Source: Candidatus Omnitrophota bacterium | GTDB taxonomy: Bacteria > Omnitrophota > Gorgyraeia > Gygaellales > Profunditerraquicolaceae | Direction: 5' to 3' | Assembly (NCBI GenBank): GCA_028718245.1 | Contig: JAQUME010000003.1 | Coordinates: 1-44,357, forward strand | DNA length: 44,357 nucleotides | Part shown: positions 32,426-40,300 of the stretch, one piece after another | Numbering within the stretch: position 1 is the stretch's first letter | Layout of the letters: each line of letters begins with the position of its first letter | Translations under genes and position numbers: made by a program | The notes under the pieces: model-generated | The model's input: only the letters and a program-made list of their open reading frames with translations | The model's database searches: none | What the model was told of the DNA's origin: nothing

Positions 32426-33796
32426 ATGTTTACATACTTTCACGATCACAAAAATAAATACAACAAGGGCCAGCTTGCCCCCATCTATATCCTTATCCTG
32501 GTGATCGTGATCATTATGGCTATGGTCACGGTTAATTTATCCAAGGTAGCGATGGTCAAGACCGATACCTCAAACTCTGCCGATGCCGGGGCCATTGCTA
32601 CGGGCGCGATCATGGCAAATGCTTTTAACAGCGCGGCTGTGCAAAACAGCCAGATGATAACCACGTATTGGTCAGCCTATGCTTCGATAGCCGTTATGTT
32701 TTCATATGCTTTTGTTAAGCTGACTATGGCTTATACCTCTGCATCTTTTGCATTGGCTCGGGCAACATTTGCGTTGGGGTTGCAACCACCTTGTCAAACC
32801 TCCTGCGGAGCTTACGCGATTATGGAGGCAACCTACCTTCCTTTGACTTCAGCACTCTTAAATATAGCTTCGGTTATTACAACTATTTATGCTATCGGAA
32901 TCGCCATTCTTAGCGCCAGTGTGGTCCAGCATTATTATTATGCTTCTATCAGGAAGATGGCGATAAAAGGCAGAAGCTCTTCTATAAGGAATGGCCACGG
33001 GTTTGTTTTCTCCAACAGCGGCACAGGCCAAAAACTTAAGGCAGGAAGCCCTCCTGCCGATGCGGGGGATTCTTTGAAGAGGAACGGCTACAGGGACTCT
33101 TATGTTAATTTCCTGGATGGTATAGGAGATGACGAATATTATAATTATTCCTGGAAGGATGGGGAAGACAGGTCGCATTCCGTGGATTCAAGGGTACATA
33201 CTAATAAGGTAGAGGATTTTGAATTAACAGTGGCGGTTTTGCCCTCTTTTGCAGAGACAGCAGCTCTGGCTGCTGCCAAATATCTTCTTGGAACAGTCGT
33301 GACCAATTTAACTTTAGTGAAGGCTGACTATATAGCCGCGGAAGGTGAGTTTGCTTTGGCATGCGAGAATTTTCTATGTTGTAACCCCACTCCTGCAGGA
33401 GCTGCTTGTTGTATTGCCTGCGACGCTCTCGCATTAAAGGGGAAGGGGTGGTTAATCCCCGCCATAGCGAATAATTCTGCCGACCTTATGATAATGACGG
33501 GAGTCTTCGCTTTGCTAGTCGGCGCATTGGCAGGTTTATTGCCCGGCCCGACAATTACCGCCAGCGGGGAATGGGATGATGCCATGTTTTTTGACTGCTG
33601 GGTAAATGATATCAAGCATGACCACCTGGTGCGGGTTGATACAAAGCAAACTCATGCGGGAGGGGACCTCGGGCTTTGGAAGAGCAGTTACCCCGATACT
33701 GCCAGCTACGCGGTGGTTGATTTTTCGGGAAGAGGAACTATATTCCCTCCTAACCCAAGATATGGTTCAGACATAGTTGAGGTAGACAGTAACTAA
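32426..33796 (+). CDS. TadG-like pilus protein
   Basis: A 456-residue protein with an N-terminal KG-QLAPIYILILVIVIIMAMVTVNL segment followed by KTDTSNSADAGAIATGAIMANA, the typical TadG N-terminus where paired small residues follow the membrane helix. Unlike the pilins it has no Glu at +5, as in TadG proteins that stay anchored. Several further hydrophobic stretches occur between residues 85 and 170 and around 360-375. A Cys cluster is seen near residue 315 (CENFLCCNPTPAGAACCIAC). No VWA domain is recognised, unlike some TadG proteins. It is preceded by AAGGAAGG. Confidence 0.68.
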   Translation: MFTYFHDHKNKYNKGQLAPIYILILVIVIIMAMVTVNLSKVAMVKTDTSNSADAGAIATGAIMANAFNSAAVQNSQMITTYWSAYASIAVMFSYAFVKLTMAYTSASFALARATFALGLQPPCQTSCGAYAIMEATYLPLTSALLNIASVITTIYAIGIAILSASVVQHYYYASIRKMAIKGRSSSIRNGHGFVFSNSGTGQKLKAGSPPADAGDSLKRNGYRDSYVNFLDGIGDDEYYNYSWKDGEDRSHSVDSRVHTNKVEDFELTVAVLPSFAETAALAAAKYLLGTVVTNLTLVKADYIAAEGEFALACENFLCCNPTPAGAACCIACDALALKGKGWLIPAIANNSADLMIMTGVFALLVGALAGLLPGPTITASGEWDDAMFFDCWVNDIKHDHLVRVDTKQTHAGGDLGLWKSSYPDTASYAVVDFSGRGTIFPPNPRYGSDIVEVDSN

Positions 33797-33807
33797 GGAG
33801 GAGCAAA

Positions 33808-34710
33808 ATGTTTTTCAGGCTTAAAGTTGCGCAATTATTCGGCCTCATTCTTTTAGTGATGACCATAACCGCGCATCCTCTTTATTCTGCCTGGTGGGAT
33901 AGGAATACCATACCGCTTCCTTCGGGAACAGAGGAGGTATTCCAGGAGACAAGAAATATTTCGGGCACAGAGTTTGTGCTTAAGTATTATACCAATTCCC
34001 AGGATGCCAAAGTCATAAGTGATTTCTTCCGTTCAAAGCTTACTGCTTTGGATTGGAAGGAAAAAGAATTGTTAAAGGAAATGGCCCAGATACCCGGCTT
34101 AAAGGTTCCCGCCTCTGTAGAGGATATGCTGGCTTCGAATTCTATCTTTGAAAAAGGGGAGGAGACAGTTATGATAAACTTCCTTCCCCGGGGAGCGGTC
34201 CAGGACGGAAAGACCAGGTTTACTGTTGCACGGGGGAACACAGAGGCCCAAAAAAAGCCTGAGGAGGATGATTTTATACCCAGATTATCGGGCAAGCCCA
34301 AGCTTGATATTGCCCCGGTTTATCCTGGGGCAGCTTTGATCTCCCTGTCGGAGAATACCGGTTTTATGCGGGCAACCTATTTTTCAAAAGATGATATTGA
34401 TAAAGTAGGCGAGTTTTATAAGAGCAAAATGCTTAATTACGGCTGGTCCCTTGCAGAAGAGAAACCGCTTCAGAAGCTGGATTCAGGGGAGGTTGACCTC
34501 TCCAGCTTGTGCCCCGATTGCCCTAAGGATAAGAATATCCAGCAGGCAATCAAGCCTGTGGATATGGAGGTGCAAGAGCTTAATTTCTCCAACGAAGCGG
34601 GGGATGTATGTATTGTAGCCCTTGGAGTTACCGGCCCGAAAGAGGGGGTTGGAGACAAATTAAAGAATACAACCACTATTATGGTGCAATATGAAAAAGC
34701 CGGGAAATAG
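33808..34710 (+). CDS. Secreted protein with two repeated alpha/beta modules
   Basis: 300 residues with a signal peptide (FGLILLVMTITAHPLYSA). Two related modules are visible. One is near residues 25-90 (VLKYYTNSQDAKVISDFFRSKLTALDW) and the other near 170-225 (RATYFSKDDIDKVGEFYKSKMLNYGW); both follow the pattern Y-Y/F-T/S-x-D-x-x-K-V-x-x-F-(F/Y)-(R/K)-S-K followed by W. A short Cys pair CPDCPKD lies at about 233. No family name can be given. A strong AAGGAGGAG ribosome-binding site precedes it. It overlaps the coiled-coil pilin gene by 20 bp, suggesting the two products work together. Confidence 0.7.
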   Translation: MFFRLKVAQLFGLILLVMTITAHPLYSAWWDRNTIPLPSGTEEVFQETRNISGTEFVLKYYTNSQDAKVISDFFRSKLTALDWKEKELLKEMAQIPGLKVPASVEDMLASNSIFEKGEETVMINFLPRGAVQDGKTRFTVARGNTEAQKKPEEDDFIPRLSGKPKLDIAPVYPGAALISLSENTGFMRATYFSKDDIDKVGEFYKSKMLNYGWSLAEEKPLQKLDSGEVDLSSLCPDCPKDKNIQQAIKPVDMEVQELNFSNEAGDVCIVALGVTGPKEGVGDKLKNTTTIMVQYEKAGK

Positions 34711-35590
34711 AGCGCAAACTTTTACTGAATACGCTATCCTTATAGCCGTAGTGGCGGCTGTCCTCTTTGGAATGAGGATATACATGGAGAGGGCTGTTCA
34801 GCAAAAATTCCGGGAGAGCGCGGATGTATTCGGCGAAGGGGAGCAATACGCCAAAGGGATTACCCAGGCTGCCTATAAAGATGATCCGGGCGCTCAACCG
34901 GTAACCCCTCCTTCCGGTAAGGATATCTGTCCTGGGGTTTTAAGTAAGGCAGAGGCCTTAGAGAATGAGATAGCGGATTTAAATGACCGCATAGCCTCAT
35001 TTGAGCAATCCAAGCGTGATTTAAATAAGTCGGCAGAGGATTTGAATACGCAGATCCCGGTATTAAGAGAACAGGCACGGCAGCTAAGGATACTTGCAGA
35101 CGGTTATGAGGCCCAGGCCGACGCAAAGGACGCCCAGGCTTTGGCTAAAAGGAACGAGGCAAAAGCTAAGAACGCCCAGGCGGATGGTAAGCAGAAAGAG
35201 GTTGATAACTACAAAAAGGATTTCCCGTTGTGTTTTACCTTTGGGTGCGGCACAAGCTGTGAAGAGGGGGACAATTGTTGCTGCGTGCTTAATGCCGTAG
35301 CAGCGTTAGAGGCTGAGATAGCCAGTTTGCGCAACGAAGCTGCTTTATTGAACGCCCAGGCAGCGGTATTGGAGGATGAAGCAAGAGCCCTGCATGCGAA
35401 AGCAGCCTCTTTGTACAAAGCAGCGGATGATGCCGACAGCGCAGCTAATGACCTGGTAGAAACACAGATCCCCAGCTTAGAAGACCAGGTTAAATCATTT
35501 GAAGAAGATATTGAAAAAGCCAAGAATGAGATTAAGCCAAAAGAGGAGCAAATAGAAAACTTTAAGAAGAATTATCCCAGTTGCTTCTAA
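34691..35590 (+). CDS. Pilin N-terminus fused to long coiled coil with Cys-rich hinge
   Basis: 299 residues. The leader MKKPGNRA and QTFTEYAILIAVVAAVLFGMRIYMERAVQQKFRESADVFG reproduce the array's pilin module. From about residue 80 two long heptad-like alpha-helical stretches follow (KAEALENEIADLNDRIASF and later AALEAEIASLRNEAALLNAQ), separated by a hinge CFTFGCGTSCEEGDNCCC near residues 180-195. Both the hinge and the C-terminus contain the pattern YxxxxPxCF (NYKKDFPLCF, NFKKNYPSCF). It could be a stalk or tip subunit projecting from the filament, or a periplasmic ruler. It is translationally coupled to the preceding gene. Confidence 0.75.
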   Translation: MKKPGNRAQTFTEYAILIAVVAAVLFGMRIYMERAVQQKFRESADVFGEGEQYAKGITQAAYKDDPGAQPVTPPSGKDICPGVLSKAEALENEIADLNDRIASFEQSKRDLNKSAEDLNTQIPVLREQARQLRILADGYEAQADAKDAQALAKRNEAKAKNAQADGKQKEVDNYKKDFPLCFTFGCGTSCEEGDNCCCVLNAVAALEAEIASLRNEAALLNAQAAVLEDEARALHAKAASLYKAADDADSAANDLVETQIPSLEDQVKSFEEDIEKAKNEIKPKEEQIENFKKNYPSCF

Positions 35591-35601
35591 GGAGAAGAAA
35601 G

Positions 35602-36675
35602 ATGTTAAGTAAACCAAGAGGATTGACATTCAGGCTTATTTCAGCTTCCTTGATATTTTTCTTCGCGGTTTCTTTTACCTTTCCTAAAGAATCACTGGCT
35701 TATAGAAGCAGAGATGGCGGAGGGGAAATCGCGGAATTTGATTTCGGCAAATGGGCGTTAGGTACCGCGGCAGGCGTGGTCTCTTCTACTTTAGGCAGTG
35801 CTATTATTTCAGGGGTAGGAGGTTCTTTGGGTTGGACACCAGGCGGTAGTTTTATGGAGTCTCTCTCCAGCTTAAAAGGAGCTGATACCTGGGCAAGCAA
35901 TTTTGTAAACAGCACGGCGGTAGGCCAGGTGCAGAACGCGATAGGAATGATGGGTAACTATTATGGGTGGGACCCGGGTTCTACCATTTTTCTAAGCTCG
36001 GTAGCAGGAGGGGTTGTAGGAGGAGGGTTAGCTCCAGGACATTTTGGCAGCTCGCTTGGCAGCGGTGTAGGTGTTTCCCAGAGTTTCAACGGCTCGTTAA
36101 ACTGGCTTAAAGGTGTGGGCATAGGCCTTGTTGAGGGAAGTGTTGAAGGCGCCATACTTATGAGCGCGGCGGATAAAAAAGGTCGTATTGATCCCATAAT
36201 AGGTAATGTAGCGAATTTAACCGGAAGCCTTGTTACAGGCGGCCTGGTAGGGGGCCTCACGGGTCCTACAGGAGAATTCAGTTTTGGGAACATGGGAGAT
36301 TTTAATCTTGCTAAGGCAGGCCAGGAAGCCATGCGCGTCACATTAAGAAGTATCCCCTCAGCCGGGCTTAGCATGGGGGTCCAGTCCATTACCAGAAGCA
36401 TGGATAAACAGGATGCTTATATCATCAAAAATGCCTTTTCAGGGGCTTATTATATGATAAATGTCCCCACAGGCTATTTAGTGGATAGTAAGATTGTGCC
36501 CTCTGTGTTTGGGGAGAGGTCGCGGGTTCGTATTAAAAACACAGAATTACCATCACCGCTATTAAAAGAAACTTTAAATCCAAGTTCCAAGATTCCTTCA
36601 GTGTCAAATTATAGCCAGTCAAATCCACCAGGATTTTCTCTTGAGAAAAGAATTGAAGATATAAGCACTAGATAA
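35602..36675 (+). CDS. Secreted glycine-rich hydrophobic protein
   Basis: About 357 residues from ATG 35602, which follows AAGGAGAAG; the track start 35581 lies inside the previous gene. The signal peptide ends near ESLAY. The body alternates Gly-rich hydrophobic helices (GTAAGVVSSTLGSAIISGVGG, SSVAGGVVGGGLAPG, GSLVTGGLVGGLTGP) in the style of RHS-associated or glycine-zipper membrane domains. The last 90 residues are polar (GYLVDSKIVPSVFGERSRVR). No family is assigned. It is the last gene of the pilus transcript and lies 630 bp before the giant gene. Confidence 0.65.
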   Translation: MLSKPRGLTFRLISASLIFFFAVSFTFPKESLAYRSRDGGGEIAEFDFGKWALGTAAGVVSSTLGSAIISGVGGSLGWTPGGSFMESLSSLKGADTWASNFVNSTAVGQVQNAIGMMGNYYGWDPGSTIFLSSVAGGVVGGGLAPGHFGSSLGSGVGVSQSFNGSLNWLKGVGIGLVEGSVEGAILMSAADKKGRIDPIIGNVANLTGSLVTGGLVGGLTGPTGEFSFGNMGDFNLAKAGQEAMRVTLRSIPSAGLSMGVQSITRSMDKQDAYIIKNAFSGAYYMINVPTGYLVDSKIVPSVFGERSRVRIKNTELPSPLLKETLNPSSKIPSVSNYSQSNPPGFSLEKRIEDISTR

Positions 36676-36686
36676 TGTCCAATCTG
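36676..36686 (+). repeat. TGTCCAATCTG site 1 after the pilus locus
   Basis: Exact copy of the 11-mer found at 25577, starting 1 bp after the stop codon of the glycine-rich protein gene. Confidence 0.55.
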
Positions 36687-36705
36687 TATTTTGTTGTTTA
36701 CAAAG

Positions 36706-36716
36706 TGTCCAATCTG
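36706..36716 (+). repeat. TGTCCAATCTG site 2 after the pilus locus
   Basis: Second exact copy, 30 bp after the first and in the same orientation. It is embedded in GTGTCCAATCTGACAC, whose ends are inverted repeats. Confidence 0.55.
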
Positions 36717-36728
36717 ACACAAAACAGC

Positions 36729-36787
36729 AAGGGAGTTGGCTAAAATCGTCCCGAATCAATGAATCCTCCATTCAGCCAGCTCCCTTT
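36729..36787 (+). terminator. Long-loop hairpin after the pilus operon
   Basis: AAGGGAGTTGGCT pairs with AGCCAGCTCCCTT (13 bp, one G-T) around a 32-nt loop, then TAATTTT. It is a possible terminator or mobile-element remnant; the U-tract is short. Confidence 0.45.
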
Positions 36788-36793
36788 AATTTT

Positions 36794-36852
36794 AGGGACG
36801 TTTCCCAATCCAAAGCAGGACCGGGTCCGGATCCAATCGGGAAAGTGTACCC
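36794..36852 (+). repeat. Solitary RAYT-type repeat
   Basis: Shares AGGGACGT, AATCCAAAGCAGG and AATCGG with the inverted repeats of the RAYT element at 24692-25510, in the same order and spacing, with a diverged centre. There is no transposase next to it, so it was probably moved in trans. Confidence 0.7.
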
Positions 36853-36857
36853 AAGAG

Positions 36858-36884
36858 AAGAGGGCTTTTTGAAGTCCCTCTTTT
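36858..36884 (+). terminator. Intrinsic terminator-like hairpin
   Basis: AAGAGGG-CTT, loop TTTG, AAG-T-CCCTCTT, then TT. Stable stem; the T-run after it is only moderate. It would separate pilus transcription from the giant-gene unit. Confidence 0.6.
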
Positions 36885-36978
36885 AAGCTGTTTTTTGCTT
36901 CAATTCAAGGCCTATTCAGGCCTATTATATAATAAATATTATAATAAGAAAACGCTACCTTTTCAGACGGAAATTTCC

Positions 36979-37008
36979 TTGACAAGCACAAAAATTATGT
37001 GTTATACT
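36979..37008 (+). promoter_or_regulatory. Sigma70 promoter of the giant gene
   Basis: TTGACA, 18-bp spacer, TATACT, with the start expected near 37015 and the riboswitch beginning a few bases later. An AT-rich palindrome (TATAATA-AA-TATTATA, 36928-36943) lies upstream; its role is unknown. Confidence 0.78.
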
Positions 37009-37019
37009 TTGAGCGTAAT

Positions 37020-37135
37020 ACAGATAAGTAGCGAAAGGGTAAACCCCGAGTAATCGGGGGGCACAAAGCCACGGATCCGAAGATCAACTCAAAGTAACAA
37101 GATAAGGACAGCCGGGCTGCCGAATATCGGAAGGA
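37020..37135 (+). ncRNA. Cyclic-di-GMP-I (GEMM-I) riboswitch upstream of giant gene
   Basis: Clear match to the GEMM-I layout: AGCGAAAGGGTAAACC, hairpin CCCCGA-GTAA-TCGGGG with a GNRA tetraloop, GGCACAAAGCCACGG core, a variable arm, and GGACAGCCGGGCTGCCGA as the final helix. Downstream, GAATATC can pair with GATATTT and CCGA with TCGG just ahead of TTTTTATTT. This gives a possible terminator that uses the aptamer 3' strand, so control by transcription termination is plausible. Whether the ligand switches expression on or off cannot be read by eye. Confidence 0.85.
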
Positions 37136-37305
37136 AGCAGGATATTTGACAACTCGGTTTTTATTTAATATCTTATTAAGTAGTTTTAGAAACGTTTTAT
37201 TAAATTAAAACCACATGTCCTTAAACAACAGAACAAAGATCATCAAAGCAGCTGCTGGGGTAAGGGGAAAACTGTTTTTCGCCTTTTATACATTAGGTAA
37301 TGACA

Positions 37306-40300
37306 ATGCATAAAAACCCTGAACCAAAAAACCAGGCAGAATCAAAACCAGGCCCGCAGGAGAAAACACGTTTTCAATCCAGCTTCAAGGCCTGGATCAG
37401 AATCGTAGCTTTCATAGTAGTTGCGGTCTTTCTTCCGGAGCAGGCAGCTCAAGCCGTAGAATATGATTGGCGCGTGCTTTGGAGCAAACCCGGAACACTC
37501 ACCTCATACTCCCCGAACTTAATAAAAGACCCGCGCCAGTTAGACATAGCAGTAGCAGTCAGGAACATCCTCAAAGACATTTCAGGCAAACCCGTAACCG
37601 CAATAAAGATCTCCCCCACTTTAACCATCAATTTAGAAAAGCCGCTAAACATCTCCAAGCAAAGGATAGAAGAGATCTACAATTGGCTGGCGGGAAGGCC
37701 CTGCGGCGCAAAGGCGCTTTATGATTTCTTAGCTTATAAAGGCGTTGCCGCGCAGGAGCAGGATATCGCGGTTATGGCCTTGACCACCGACATTTTAAGC
37801 GGGGTCCTTAAGCCGGAAGGCAACCCGAAGATCATCAAAAGCTCCCTTTATGCCTTATCCCGCGCCTCTGAATTCTTCGGCGCCAAGCTTTACCCGGTAA
37901 AATTTGATTTAAAGCAGGGCCTGACACCGAAAGGTGCTGTCCCCGCGTTACCCTTCATCGCTCATTTCAAAGCCGAACACTACATCCTGGTAACCCGCAT
38001 AACCGATGACAGGGTTTATTACGCGGATGAGCACAAAGAGGAGTTTCTGCCCAAGGATAAATTCTTAGATAAATTCAGCGGATACGCGCTGGTTTCCTCG
38101 GTCCCGGAGCAGGCGCAACTGCTCTCTGATAAAGAAGCGCAAGGAATAAAGGGCGCTAATGAATATGGCTATCAGGAAGATACGCCTGAATGGAATGGCG
38201 ATTGGGGTAATTATGACTATGGTTTTGATGACGGTTCTTATGAAGCAGCAATCGCGCAGGATCCTTATTATAACAGTGCAGCTTTCACGAATTACAACAT
38301 ACCGGATACCTATGGTTATAACTCTAACTTCAATCCTCCCTCTATTTCAAATTACTCCAATTACAATGTAAATTACAACGACGCGATAGCAATAGCCCAA
38401 AACGGAGGGACGATTTCGATTCCCACCCCAGTAGGCTCTACCGTCTTCTATAATGACTCAGGTATGGTTAAGATGGAGGTTTACAATGATGACCTGCGTA
38501 CAGTCAACGTAAGCCAGGTGACCGACAATTTAACGATCCCGCTGGCACAAGGAACCTGGGATAACAACAATAATTTTAGTATGCATGATATCGGGGCAGC
38601 AGGCGGGAATACTTTTGCCGCGTCAAATTTTCAAAATCCGCTTATGAACAATACCGTTAACTCAAATATAGCGTTTGATCCCAACGGCCCCACGATCGCA
38701 AGGGTTAAAAACGGGGAGACCATCGGCCTTTCCACTCCTACGGGATCTTTAGTGCTTTATCAGGATAATGGGATCACCAAGATGGAGAATTATAATGATG
38801 ACCTACACACAGTCAGTGTAAGCGCCGTGACCGACAACTTGACGATCCCGCAGGCCGGGAATATGGGAAATATTATTGAAGACGGAAGCAATAAGTGGGC
38901 ATGGAAAGTGGTTAATAAGGACATATATGTAGCCCAATTGGATGGAGGGGGCAACATCGGTGAGTTTAATCCTATGGGTAGAAGGACATTGTGGGGGCTT
39001 TTTTCGGGAGGGTTCTATCAGGATGTTTCCGGACCATTTAATCCGTCAATAGGCGATGAAGCTGCGCAAAAAATATTATCTACCGTATATGGTCCGAATG
39101 TTTCAAGCCGGCTTGATGATGTTGATTTCTCCGTAGGTATTTCAGGCCGTGAAGGGCAGGTTTATTTACACACATCCGGCGCGCCAAATCCCCATTATAC
39201 CGTTGTTTCCTCAAGTGATAAATTTGACGCGTTAAGTTTTGCCGTTAATAATCCTAATGGAGTCAGCGGAAGAGAATATTTCAATCCCGCAAGCGGCCAT
39301 ATTTTAGCAGAAACTATCGGAAGGGGTTTGTTTGATTCTCCAAATAGCACTTTAAGCGGTATTGCCCCCATGGGAGAGGCCATAGGGCAGTCGATGTATG
39401 GCCAGTTTACCACAACAATTGATTGGAATAACGGATATGTATCTTTTGCCGGCACAAAACCTGACGCGCTGTTGCAGGTAGTAAACGGCGCTCCGCAAAT
39501 GACTGCCGCGATAAATTCGGCGTGGAGCAGAGACAACAATGGGAAACTTTTAGAAATAGCCGGTCCTAATGGGACAAGCTTAAATAATGTCTTCTTAACT
39601 CCGGCAAAGGCATTCTTTGTTTCAGGTGGAGGCGGACCCGCAAAATCTTCTAAAGAGTTATTTGATGGGGTCTATAGTTTTGATGCCCAGAGTTTTAGGG
39701 GCCAGGGTCTGGATGCGATAGGCATTGATCCGTCGAGAGGTGGATCTTTTAATTTTATGGGCACCCGGCCGCACGCTACTTTAGGGGACTATGTGGAAAA
39801 TATCACAGGCTCTCCTACTCTTTACATGGTGCAAACAGATAGGGGGCTGAAAGAGCGCGTGCTTGATAACGCCCAATGGATGAAAATCAACAGAGGAGAC
39901 GGAAATTTAGTTATTGGCGCAGGAGCCAATCAGCCGGCATCACTTAGATTTGACGGTGTGGCGCAGGGAGAAACAATTAGCTTTAGAGAATCAGCGTCTT
40001 TTCTCGGAGGATATAAAGAAATTCTCCATAAAAATGTTTCACCCGTTCAAGAGTTAGTAGCTGACTATGGGCTGGGCAGAAGCTCAGCAAAGTTTACAGA
40101 CGGTTCGCATGACTTGATTGGAAGTGATGGAACGGTAAAGAGTTTTTCTTCCTACGGGGAATTAATAAACTTTTTAGATAACGGCCAGGTAGCGGCCCGT
40201 TCATTCTTTACAGAGAAGCCGGAAAGGGATGGCCCTAAAGATTCCGGTAAACAATCAGAACGGATATTAAACCCTGTTTTTGCAAACGCGCATATCAAGG

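Noticed and set aside
36928-36943. AT-rich palindrome TATAATA-AA-TATTATA
   Set aside because: Could be an operator, but such palindromes arise easily in AT-rich intergenic DNA, and it has no second copy near the pilin promoter.
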